Shown here: positions 7,245-14,028 of the stretch, one piece after another
Position numbering within the stretch: position 1 is the stretch's first letter
Layout: every line of letters begins with the position of its first letter
Assembly (NCBI GenBank): GCA_011052255.1
Contig: DRJJ01000224.1
Location: forward strand, 1 to 14,836
Length of the DNA stretch: 14,836 bases
Reading direction: 5' to 3'
From: Gammaproteobacteria bacterium
GTDB lineage: Bacteria; Pseudomonadota; Gammaproteobacteria; DRJJ01
Notes under the pieces: model-generated
Seen by the model: only the letters and a program-made list of their open reading frames with translations
What the model was told of the DNA's origin: nothing
The model's database searches: none
Made by a program: the position numbers and the translations under genes

Positions 7245-7764
7245 TGTCCTGATGTTGTTCCAGGTAAGTCAGGTTGGTATGGCGCAGCGTATTGAGTGAT
7301 TCGAGCAGCGCATCATCCACCCGGCCGGCGAACAGCTCCAGTGTGTTCACCCCGATAATCATTTCAGCCAGCTCACGACCGTCATAACCCAGAAAAACCA
7401 GTGTGGGCGTAACGAATACATTATAGCGCCCAGGAAAATCAGACGAATCAATCATTTTACCGTCAAAATCACGTATTTTACCTTCATGATCGATCATAAA
7501 CTTACGAATGAGTACCTTGCCGCCATAATCCCCGCTAATCAGCATTGGGCGCAATACCTCGCTTTCCAGTATCTCGCAATAGGGGCACTCTTCAGCCGCA
7601 AACATAATCATTACCGGCATTTGCCGGGCAGAGGCGATTTGCTGGCTGGCATACATATCGCGGCTGGTATTAACCCGGGTCTCAGCCATGGCATTGCTTA
7701 TGCCGAAACTGGACAGAATCAGCAGATTCAGCATAACGAACTGTTTATAATAAGAAATCAGCAT
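7186..7764 (-). CDS. Periplasmic thioredoxin-fold protein with CPYC motif (SoxW-like), antisense between algR and hemC
   Basis: From the ATG at 7764 this is 192 residues. Residues 1-27 form a signal peptide: K7, a hydrophobic core MLNLLILSSFGI, and AMA at 25-27 before E28. The mature part is a single thioredoxin fold with the redox pair C60-P-Y-C63 (FAAEECPYCEILESEVL) and the cis-proline loop V118-T-P120. The motif and the long stretch between active site and cis-proline resemble the SoxW/thioredoxin-like periplasmic reductants, so it probably handles thiols of exported proteins. Its partner is unknown. ATGs at 7734 (no positive charge in the signal peptide) and further upstream were judged less likely; the open frame extends to 8031 but that part overlaps hemC and is not protein-like. 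No convincing ribosome site is seen at any start. The 3' end overlaps algR by 59 nt, tail to tail. Its direction opposes all neighbours. Confidence 0.82.
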   Translation of the reverse strand: MLISYYKQFVMLNLLILSSFGISNAMAETRVNTSRDMYASQQIASARQMPVMIMFAAEECPYCEILESEVLRPMLISGDYGGKVLIRKFMIDHEGKIRDFDGKMIDSSDFPGRYNVFVTPTLVFLGYDGRELAEMIIGVNTLELFAGRVDDALLESLNTLRHTNLTYLEQHQDISPADPSATTTLSRAHVGD

Positions 7765-7851
7765 AAGCCGTAGATAAACCCGGTTAACGAAGTTAGATAT
7801 ATGATTGGCAGACCAATGAAAAGTTTCACATATAAGTAAGTAAGGATGCGA

Positions 7852-7881
7852 CATAATTCTACAAAAACGCAGCCAGCGTTT
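7852..7881 (+). promoter_or_regulatory. Possible hemC promoter -10 and leader hairpin
   Basis: CATAAT at 7852-7857 (5 of 6) is the best plus-strand -10 before hemC. TTCACA at 7825-7830 (5 of 6 to -35) is too far, with a 21-bp spacer. Transcription from the -10 would begin near 7864, right at a perfect hairpin AAACGC-AGCCA-GCGTTT (7865-7881), so the mRNA could start with a stem. The hairpin is certain; the promoter is tentative. Confidence 0.25.
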
Positions 7882-7938
7882 GCCAGTACTGCAGCAAATC
7901 CGTAGCATGAACAGCTTGAAACAAGACTGGAGACAGGC

Positions 7939-8871
7939 ATGACAAGCCGCAGTATTCGTATCGCAACCCGAAAAAGCCAGCTGGCCCTGTGGCAGGCAGA
8001 GCATGTGCGCGCTCGCCTGCAACAGGCACACCCCGGGATAGAGGTAGAACTGGAGACGTTTACCACCCAGGGAGACCGCATACTCGATGCGCCGCTGGCC
8101 AAAATTGGCGGCAAGGGCCTGTTTGTAAAGGAGCTAGAGCAAAGCCTGCTGCGTGGTGACAGTGACATTGCGGTGCACTCGATGAAGGATGTGCCTGTGT
8201 TATTGCCCGAAGGCCTGCAGATCGCAGCGGTTCTGGCTCGTGAAAACCCGCATGATGCGTTTGTGTCGAACCAGTACCAGCGCCTGGACGACTTACCAAA
8301 AGGCAGCCGTGTGGGCACCTCCAGTCTGCGCCGCCGCTGCCAGCTGGCCGAGTTGCGACCGGATCTGCAGATCAGCGACCTGCGCGGCAACGTAAACACC
8401 CGCCTGGCCAAACTCGATGATGATCAGTATGACGCGATCATACTGGCCTGCGCCGGCCTGATTCGACTGGATATGGCCGACCGAATTCGCGAGGCGATAG
8501 CGGCCACGGTGATGTTACCTGCAATCGGGCAAGGCACAGTGGGTATCGAATGCCGCGCGGATGATGCTGAATTACTTGCTCTACTGGAGCCATTACACGA
8601 TAACCACACGGCTTCCTGCATTGATGCCGAACGCGCCATGAACCTGCGCCTTGAGGGCGGTTGCCAGGTACCAATTGGCGGCCATGCAGTGATCGAGCAT
8701 GGCGTAATGGTAGTACGAGGGCTGGTTGGCAGGCCAGATGGTACAGACATTATCAATGCCGTGATCAGCGGTCGTCCCGAAGATGCACAGGAACTGGGCT
8801 CCGTACTGGCCGAAGACCTGCTGAGCCGGGGTGCTGGCGAAATATTGCGTGAGGTATATGCACAGCAATGA
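7939..8871 (+). CDS. hemC: Hydroxymethylbilane synthase (porphobilinogen deaminase)
   Basis: HemC joins four porphobilinogen units into hydroxymethylbilane, the committed linear tetrapyrrole of haem synthesis, in the cytoplasm. The 310 residues match the family length. Visible landmarks are the N-terminal RIATRKSQLALWQA, the active-site HSMKD with D84, the substrate-binding arginine-rich GTSSLRRRCQL at 126-136, and EGGCQVPIGGHA, where C242 is the expected anchor for the dipyrromethane cofactor. D84 and C242 have the same numbers as in the E. coli enzyme. The ATG at 7939 has GGAG at 7929-7932. It is the first gene of the hemC-hemD-hemX-hemY-ubiD run, and hemD starts before hemC ends. The upstream 174 bp are shared with the antisense thioredoxin gene. 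Identification is secure. Confidence 0.98.
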   Translation: MTSRSIRIATRKSQLALWQAEHVRARLQQAHPGIEVELETFTTQGDRILDAPLAKIGGKGLFVKELEQSLLRGDSDIAVHSMKDVPVLLPEGLQIAAVLARENPHDAFVSNQYQRLDDLPKGSRVGTSSLRRRCQLAELRPDLQISDLRGNVNTRLAKLDDDQYDAIILACAGLIRLDMADRIREAIAATVMLPAIGQGTVGIECRADDAELLALLEPLHDNHTASCIDAERAMNLRLEGGCQVPIGGHAVIEHGVMVVRGLVGRPDGTDIINAVISGRPEDAQELGSVLAEDLLSRGAGEILREVYAQQ

Positions 8872-9676
8872 CAATCAGCCAGACGCCGCAGCGCATGGGC
8901 TGCAAGGGCTTGGTGTACTGGTGACGCGTCCGCAGCATCAGGCCGAGCCTTTTTGCCGCCTGATCGAACAGGCCGGAGGTGACGCGATTCGATTTCCGGT
9001 GCTGGAAGTTACCGACCCGGGCGACAGCACGGCGCTGAACAAACGCCTGGATCAACTGGCTGAATACCAGATTGCCATTTTTATCAGTGCCAATGCGGTA
9101 CGTTATGCAATGAGCCGCATCCAGGCACGTGCTGGCCTGCCAGCGGGTTTACGTATTGCTGCGATCGGGCGCGCCTCGGCGCGTGAGCTGCAGCACATGG
9201 GGGTCGAGGTCAACGATTGTCCATCGCGCCAGTTCGATAGCGAGGCGCTGCTGGCTTTGCCTGGTTTTGCCGATGTCGCCGGCCAGCGTATTCTGATCTT
9301 TCGCGGCGAAGGTGGGCGAGAACACCTCGCCAGTGTGTTGCGCGAACGCGGTGCGACGGTCGATTATGCCGAGGTATACCGGCGTATCAGGCCGGCTGCC
9401 GATACCACAAATCTGATGCAACGCTGGGCACGAGGTGAAATCCAGGTCATCACGCTGACCTCGGTTGAGGCACTGCGCAACCTGTATGAGCTGGTCGGCA
9501 AGCTGGGAAGACAGTGGTTGCTGCACACCGACCTGATAGTTGCCAGTGAACGGATACAACAGCAGGCACAGTCATTGGGGCTGTCAGCCTCTATTACAGT
9601 AGCCTGTAACGCTTCGGATGCAGCCATGCTTGAATGTCTAGTACAATGGCGGCAATCACACCCATTCAGAGAATGA
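8858..9676 (+). CDS. hemD: Uroporphyrinogen-III synthase
   Basis: HemD closes hydroxymethylbilane to uroporphyrinogen III while inverting ring D. The protein is 272 residues from the ATG at 8858. A tail of about 20 hydrophilic residues precedes GVLVTRPQHQAEP, the usual first strand of HemD (L-V-T-R-P). Further family marks are the FISANAVRYAM stretch after the first lobe, AIGRASARELQHMG, ILIFRGEGGREHLASVL, YAEVYRR and LTSVEALRNL, which form the two-lobed fold. The family is poorly conserved and has no fixed catalytic residue. A GTG at 8831 would add nine residues; the ATG is preferred because GAGG sits at 8851-8854, though only 3 nt away. The gene overlaps the hemC end by 14 nt and is followed by hemX after 3 nt, so translation is probably coupled. 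Confidence 0.93.
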   Translation: MHSNDNQPDAAAHGLQGLGVLVTRPQHQAEPFCRLIEQAGGDAIRFPVLEVTDPGDSTALNKRLDQLAEYQIAIFISANAVRYAMSRIQARAGLPAGLRIAAIGRASARELQHMGVEVNDCPSRQFDSEALLALPGFADVAGQRILIFRGEGGREHLASVLRERGATVDYAEVYRRIRPAADTTNLMQRWARGEIQVITLTSVEALRNLYELVGKLGRQWLLHTDLIVASERIQQQAQSLGLSASITVACNASDAAMLECLVQWRQSHPFRE

Positions 9677-9679
9677 CAG

Positions 9680-10861
9680 ATGAGCACTGAAAAGAACCAC
9701 AAAGAGGCTGACCAGAGTCCTGATAAGGAACAGGCTCAGGAACAGCTGGCATCGGCAATGGAACCCAAAATAGAAACAGATGCGCAACCGCCTGATAATC
9801 CGGACGACGCAGGCGTCATGCCTGAAGCGGATTCACACAACACCAGTCAATCTGAACCGGATCATAATCACCCTGTTCAGGAAACACCCGGCCGAAATGG
9901 ATGGATCATCCCGTTGCTGGCCATGTTTATCCTGTTTGCCGGTGGCGGGGTATTGTTGTGGCTGGAACAGCAACAGCTGGGACAACAGCTACAGCAGTCA
10001 GAACTGCGTAACGGGGACATCAGGGCCCGACTGGATAAAAGCCAGCAGCAACAGCGCCAGGCCATCAATGCCAATAGCGAACTGCAGCACAGTATGCAGA
10101 CCATGCAGGACATGATTCTTGCACAGCAACAGGCCCCGCAGCAGGGTGAAACAACGCTACTGCTGCATCAGGCACTGATGCTGGTACGCATGGCACAGGC
10201 ACAACTGCAGGTGCGTCACAATGTAGCCGATGCGGTACGGGCATTGCAGTGGGCACAGCAGCGTATGCAGGCGCACAATGATAGTCGCATCACGGCTGTA
10301 CGGTCGCAGCTTGAACGGGATATACAACAACTTGAAAACCTGCCGCAACATAACCAGCTGGCGCTGGCACAACAACTGGCCAGCCGGATCGATACGGTAG
10401 ATCAATTGCCCTTGCGTATCGCTGTCGTTCAATCCCTGCAGTCGGCAGCAACAAACGATCCGCAACCCGCACCCGAATATACCGGCTGGCGCTCGGCCAT
10501 AAAGGTAATCTGGCAGGAGCTGAAACAGCTGGTAGTGATACGCCATCGCGAGCAACCTATACAGCCGATCATGACGGTCGAGCGCAAACAGATATTGCAT
10601 GATGTATTGCGCCTGCGCCTGGAAGCTCTGCAGGTACAGCTGATGCGGGATGCACTGGCCGCACAAAATGTCGCGCGCGCACGTGCGTTAAGCTGGCTGC
10701 GAAAATGGTTCGATGAAGGCAATGCGGATGTAATCAGCTTGCGCGACTGGCTGAACAGTATGCCGCAAACCTCAACAGCCCTGCCGGACCTGCAAGACAG
10801 TGTTACCGCCATTACCTCGGCAATGGAGCAAACGGCTACGCTGGCGGACCCTGCCCCATGA
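9680..10861 (+). CDS. hemX: HemX family membrane protein
   Basis: This 393-residue protein is anchored by one membrane helix. Residues 1-73 are hydrophilic, acidic and probably disordered and cytoplasmic. A transmembrane helix follows (about 75-95, WIIPLLAMFILFAGGGVLLW), then a very glutamine-rich coiled coil (about 96-150) and a helical C-terminal domain. That shape, and the place after hemD, define HemX. Databases often call it uroporphyrinogen-III methyltransferase, but no SAM-binding methylase domain is visible, so that name is not supported. No proven reaction is known for the family; a scaffold role for haem enzymes at the membrane is a guess. The ATG at 9680 lies 3 nt after hemD with only a weak ribosome site, suggesting coupling. 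The stop overlaps the hemY start (ATGA). Confidence 0.88.
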   Translation: MSTEKNHKEADQSPDKEQAQEQLASAMEPKIETDAQPPDNPDDAGVMPEADSHNTSQSEPDHNHPVQETPGRNGWIIPLLAMFILFAGGGVLLWLEQQQLGQQLQQSELRNGDIRARLDKSQQQQRQAINANSELQHSMQTMQDMILAQQQAPQQGETTLLLHQALMLVRMAQAQLQVRHNVADAVRALQWAQQRMQAHNDSRITAVRSQLERDIQQLENLPQHNQLALAQQLASRIDTVDQLPLRIAVVQSLQSAATNDPQPAPEYTGWRSAIKVIWQELKQLVVIRHREQPIQPIMTVERKQILHDVLRLRLEALQVQLMRDALAAQNVARARALSWLRKWFDEGNADVISLRDWLNSMPQTSTALPDLQDSVTAITSAMEQTATLADPAP

Positions 10862-12150
10862 TGCGTATCCTGTTACTAATGGTACTGGTGCTGGTGGCCT
10901 CGGTTAGCGTGGCATTGCTGGTGATGAAAGACCCGGGCTACGTGCTGTTGTCCTACGGCAACTATACCCTGGAAACCACCCTGTCATTTTTTGGTCTGGT
11001 GTTGTTGATGGCCGTCTACGGAATCTATTTGACCATGCATACCCTGGGCACTATCTGGTGGTTACCCGAACGACTGTTTCAATGGCAGCACCAGCGTCAG
11101 ATCGAGCATGCACGTGAGGGCTTGTCTTCCGGCCTGACCGAACTGGCCCAGGGTAACTGGCGGTCGGCCGAACGGCGTTTGCTGCGTTATGTACGCCATA
11201 GTGAAACACCGCTGTTAAATTATCTGGGTGCCGCCCGGGCAGCGCAGCACCTGGGTTCACTCGAACGTCGTGACCGTTATTTAAGCCTCGCCCATGAGCA
11301 GGCCAGCGCCACCGCATCGGCGGTCGAGCTGGCACAGGCTGAACTGCAAATAGACAGTGGCCAGCGTGAACAGGCCCTGGCAACACTGGAACTACTCAAG
11401 GGCCGGGACAGTGAAAACCCCTATTTACTAAAACTGATCGCGTGCCTGTACGAACAACTGAATGACTGGAATCGCCTGCGCGATTTATTGCCTGCCTTGC
11501 AGAAACATCAGGTTCTGGACAAAACCGATATGGCGGATAAGGAGCTGGAGGTCATACAGAACCAGATTCAGCTGGCCGCGCGCAGCAAAAAACGCGGTGC
11601 CCTGCAGCAGGTATGGGAATCAGTGCCAGACAGCCTGCAATACAACGAAGCCCTGTTACTGGAATACGGCCGCCAGTTAATGCTACAGAATGCGGGTGAT
11701 GAAGCCGTGACCCTGATCGCTCGTGCCCTGCCAAAACGCTGGAGCGAGGGGCTGGTGCACCTGTTTGGCCTGCTACCTGGTAGCGACCCGGAGCGCCAGC
11801 TGGCGATTGCAGCCGCGTGGACGCGCGAGCATGGTCGTGACCCGATTCTGCAGCTTAGCCTCGGGCGTCTGAGCCTGCGCAACCGTCAGTGGGGCAAGGC
11901 AAGAATTTACCTGGAAACCAGCATCAGCCTGTTACCGCGTGCCGAGACCTACAAGGAACTGGGCATCCTGCTGGAGCACCTGGGTGATCAGGATGCCGCG
12001 CGCAATTGTTTTCGTGAGGGCGTATTACTGGCAGTCAGCAGCCCCGCGTTCCAGTTCCCGGATGATCTGGATACGGTAGCGGAACCAGACGAATCCGTAG
12101 AACCTTCCAGCCAGAAGCTGCCACCGCTGGATTATGCGCAAGACAAATAA
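10858..12150 (+). CDS. hemY: HemY family protein with TPR repeats (haem biosynthesis-associated)
   Basis: This 430-residue inner-membrane protein has two N-terminal helices (about 3-23 and 41-62) and then a long helical, TPR-like region, probably periplasmic or membrane-associated. Between the helices lie KDPGYVLLSYGNYTLETT, and after them WWLPERLFQWQHQRQI, both typical of proteobacterial HemY N-termini. Repeats such as LTELAQGNWRSAERRLLRY and LGRLSLRNRQWGKARIYLE carry the TPR spacing. This HemY is unrelated to the Bacillus HemY, which is an enzyme. Work on the E. coli type links it to late haem synthesis without a settled reaction. It begins inside the hemX stop as ATGATG, so 10858 or 10861 can serve as start. 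ubiD follows after 17 nt. Confidence 0.92.
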   Translation: MMRILLLMVLVLVASVSVALLVMKDPGYVLLSYGNYTLETTLSFFGLVLLMAVYGIYLTMHTLGTIWWLPERLFQWQHQRQIEHAREGLSSGLTELAQGNWRSAERRLLRYVRHSETPLLNYLGAARAAQHLGSLERRDRYLSLAHEQASATASAVELAQAELQIDSGQREQALATLELLKGRDSENPYLLKLIACLYEQLNDWNRLRDLLPALQKHQVLDKTDMADKELEVIQNQIQLAARSKKRGALQQVWESVPDSLQYNEALLLEYGRQLMLQNAGDEAVTLIARALPKRWSEGLVHLFGLLPGSDPERQLAIAAAWTREHGRDPILQLSLGRLSLRNRQWGKARIYLETSISLLPRAETYKELGILLEHLGDQDAARNCFREGVLLAVSSPAFQFPDDLDTVAEPDESVEPSSQKLPPLDYAQDK

Positions 12151-12167
12151 GCCAGATATTACTAAAA

Positions 12168-13637
12168 ATGAAATACAAAGACCTGCGTGATTTTATCAAC
12201 CAGCTGGAAAGCCGGGGTCAGCTTAAGCGCATCCACAGCGCGGTCAACCCGCATCTGGAAATGACCGAGATCTGCGACCGTACGCTGAAGGCCGCCGGCC
12301 CGGCGCTGCTGTTTGAAAACCCGGTCGGTCATAGCATACCGGTACTGGGCAACCTGTTCGGTACGCCGGACCGGGTAGCGTTGGGCATGGGTGAAGAGAG
12401 CGTGAGCGCACTGCGTGATGTTGGCAAACTGCTGGCCAGCCTGAAACAGCCGGAACCGCCCAAAGGGGTAAAGGACGCACTGAACAAGTTGCCGGTGTTG
12501 AAACAGGTGCTGAACATGGCACCCAAAAAAATAAAACACGCGCCCTGTCAGAGCAATGTGATTGAAGGCGATGACGTCGACCTGGCCAGCCTGCCAATCC
12601 AGACCTGCTGGCCCGGCGATGTTGGCCCGCTGATAACCTGGGCACTGGTGGTGACCCGCGGCCCATACAAAGAACGCCAGAACCTGGGTATCTACCGGCA
12701 GCAGGTAATCGGACGCAACAAGGTCATTATGCGTTGGCTGGCACACCGTGGCGGCGCACTGGATTACCGCGACTGGATGGAAAAACATCCCGGCAAGCCG
12801 TTCCCGGTCGCTGTGGCGCTCGGCGCAGACCCGGCCACTATACTGGGTGCCGTCACACCCGTGCCCGACAGTCTGTCAGAATATGCGTTTGCGGGGCTAT
12901 TGCGCGGTGGCAAGACCGAAGTGGTCAAATGCATCGGCTCCGACCTGCAGGTGCCGGCCAATAGTGAAATTGTGCTGGAAGGCGTTATCCACCCGGGTGA
13001 AGAGGCCGACGAAGGGCCGTTCGGCGACCATACCGGTTACTACAACGAGGTTGAACGCTTCCCGGTATTTACCATAGAGCGCATCACCCACCGTGACCAG
13101 CCGATCTATCACAGCACCTATACCGGACGTCCACCGGATGAACCGGCTGTGCTGGGTGTGGCGTTGAACGAAGTCTTTATCCCGTTACTGCAACAGCAGT
13201 TTCCCGAGATCAGCGATTTTTACCTGCCGCCGGAAGGCTGTTCCTACCGTATGGCCGTGGTCAGCATGCGCAAGCAGTATGCAGGCCATGCCAAACGCGT
13301 GATGTTCGGCGTATGGTCGTTTTTAAGGCAGTTTATGTATACAAAATTCGTGATCGTCGTCGATGATGATATTAACGTGCGCGATTGGAAAGACATCATA
13401 TGGGCCATGACCACGCGTATGGATCCGGTACGTGATACTCTGCTGGTTGAAAATACCCCGATTGATTATCTTGATTTTGCGTCACCTGAATCCGGCATCG
13501 GTGGCAAAATGGGCATGGATGCAACCAACAAATGGCCCGGTGAGACCCGGCGTGAATGGGGTCGGCCTATTGCGATGGACGAAGCCACCGTGCGCCATAT
13601 CGACGACATTTGGGAATCGCTCGGTATATTCAAATAG
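12168..13637 (+). CDS. ubiD: 4-hydroxy-3-polyprenylbenzoate decarboxylase
   Basis: UbiD removes the carboxyl group from 4-hydroxy-3-polyprenylbenzoate in ubiquinone synthesis, using prenylated FMN (made by UbiX, not in the window) and Mn. The 489 residues match the roughly 497 of the E. coli enzyme, and similarity is obvious along the whole length as I recall that sequence. Key positions coincide: N172 and E238 for Mn, I175-R177, R189-L191 and R194-G195 for the cofactor, and D287 in GPFGDHTGYY as the expected proton donor. The C-terminal NTPIDYLDFASP and KWPGETRREWGRP are typical. The ATG at 12168 has no clear ribosome site; the 17-nt gap after hemY suggests co-transcription with it. It is the last gene of this run, followed by about 390 gene-free bases. 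Confidence 0.97.
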   Translation: MKYKDLRDFINQLESRGQLKRIHSAVNPHLEMTEICDRTLKAAGPALLFENPVGHSIPVLGNLFGTPDRVALGMGEESVSALRDVGKLLASLKQPEPPKGVKDALNKLPVLKQVLNMAPKKIKHAPCQSNVIEGDDVDLASLPIQTCWPGDVGPLITWALVVTRGPYKERQNLGIYRQQVIGRNKVIMRWLAHRGGALDYRDWMEKHPGKPFPVAVALGADPATILGAVTPVPDSLSEYAFAGLLRGGKTEVVKCIGSDLQVPANSEIVLEGVIHPGEEADEGPFGDHTGYYNEVERFPVFTIERITHRDQPIYHSTYTGRPPDEPAVLGVALNEVFIPLLQQQFPEISDFYLPPEGCSYRMAVVSMRKQYAGHAKRVMFGVWSFLRQFMYTKFVIVVDDDINVRDWKDIIWAMTTRMDPVRDTLLVENTPIDYLDFASPESGIGGKMGMDATNKWPGETRREWGRPIAMDEATVRHIDDIWESLGIFK

Positions 13638-13656
13638 TCAAAGCATTACATACCCT

Positions 13657-13681
13657 CGTTCCCACGCTCCGCGTGGGAACG
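13657..13681. repeat. Palindromic intergenic repeat (CGTTCCCACGC stem)
   Basis: CGTTCCCACGC (13657-13667) and GCGTGGGAACG (13671-13681) are perfect 11-bp arms around a TCC loop. I recall this hairpin core as a dispersed intergenic repeat in many bacterial genomes, often mistranslated as SHAPRGNA-like peptides, and one frame here gives exactly that. No T-run follows on the plus strand, so it is not a classic terminator for ubiD, although the stem could still stabilise the 3' end. Confidence 0.65.
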
Positions 13682-13723
13682 CATACTACTCCAGACGAAG
13701 CACTGCATGGATTACCACGCACG

Positions 13724-13737
13724 ACATCCACGGATGT
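13724..13737. repeat. Short perfect inverted repeat
   Basis: ACATCC and GGATGT are perfect 6-bp arms around a 2-nt AC centre. It lies between the two larger palindromes and may belong to the same repeat element. It is too short to judge on its own. Confidence 0.35.
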
Positions 13738-13808
13738 AGAAATCCACCCCGTAGCATTGATCCAGACCCCTGTTTCGGTTATTTTCAAGTTAGTACCACT
13801 GTTACATA

Positions 13809-13837
13809 AATCCCTTCTCCCTTAGGGAGAAGGGATT
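13809..13837. repeat. Strong 13-bp hairpin (AATCCCTTCTCCC stem)
   Basis: AATCCCTTCTCCC (13809-13821) and GGGAGAAGGGATT (13825-13837) are perfect arms around TTA. Such C/T-rich hairpins occur as dispersed intergenic repeats. There is no T-run on the plus side; on the minus strand the stem is followed by TATG. It might act as a rho-independent-like stop for ubiD transcripts but lacks the usual tail. Confidence 0.55.
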
Positions 13838-13895
13838 GCTTCGGTTAACGTGTTATGTGATTTCATGTCTTGAATGTCTTCGGTATGGCTGGCAC

Positions 13896-13931
13896 TTCAC
13901 GTAATCATGAATTTGCTCAATAATATTATTG
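13896..13931 (+). promoter_or_regulatory. Candidate parA promoter with 14-bp AT palindrome
   Basis: TTCACG (13896-13901, 4 of 6) and AATAAT (13919-13924, 5 of 6) are separated by exactly 17 bp. The -10 lies inside a perfect palindrome, CAATAATATTATTG (13918-13931), which reaches the expected start of transcription. A leader of roughly 98 nt would precede parA. A regulator bound at the palindrome would block the promoter; this is an inference from position only. Confidence 0.38.
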
Positions 13932-14028
13932 TGTTTATGGCACAAGTAGTGCGTTGGTGCCGACTGATAGTCATCAGGCTGGAGCCACCGGCTACCGCCA
14001 TAACCCAGGGCCACAACGGAGAATAATA

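Larger units (their letters stand above)
13638..14028. other. Gene-free spacer between ubiD and parA, rich in palindromes
   Basis: No protein-like open frame is seen on either strand. Frames running out of ubiD in other phases and across the repeats are low-complexity read-through. The spacer holds three perfect palindromes at 13657-13681, 13724-13737 and 13809-13837, then a possible promoter for parA with an AT palindrome at 13918-13931, and a small stem at 13964-13977. The palindromes look like pieces of dispersed intergenic repeats. Confidence 0.6.

Noticed and set aside
7860..7881. Rho-independent terminator on the minus strand (AAACGC stem followed by TTTTTG)
   Set aside because: The stem has only three GC pairs, the T-run partly belongs to the stem, and it lies upstream of the thioredoxin start where no minus-strand transcript is expected to end.
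7765..8031. N-terminal extension of the thioredoxin reading frame to 8031
   Set aside because: It runs antisense into the start of hemC, is rich in Cys and Arg in no family-like way, and would place the clear signal peptide in mid-protein.
8424..8874. Long antisense frames opposite hemC
   Set aside because: They are shadows of a strongly conserved gene, without ribosome sites or family-like sequence. The same holds for antisense frames opposite fimS, hemX and ubiD.
9680..10861. HemX as a uroporphyrinogen-III C-methyltransferase
   Set aside because: No SAM-binding methylase motif is visible; the protein is a single membrane helix with a coiled coil.
13432..13825. Open frames running from the end of ubiD through the palindromes
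   Set aside because: They are out of phase with ubiD, lack ribosome sites and translate the repeat into the familiar SHAPRGNA-type string seen in spurious annotations.
13657..13837. CRISPR array or classic terminators in the ubiD-parA spacer
   Set aside because: The palindromes differ from one another and are not regularly spaced direct repeats, and none is followed by a plus-strand T-run.
13954..14028. 25-residue upstream extension of the ParA protein
   Set aside because: The residues do not resemble ParA N-termini, and GGAG at 14018-14021 points to the ATG at 14029.
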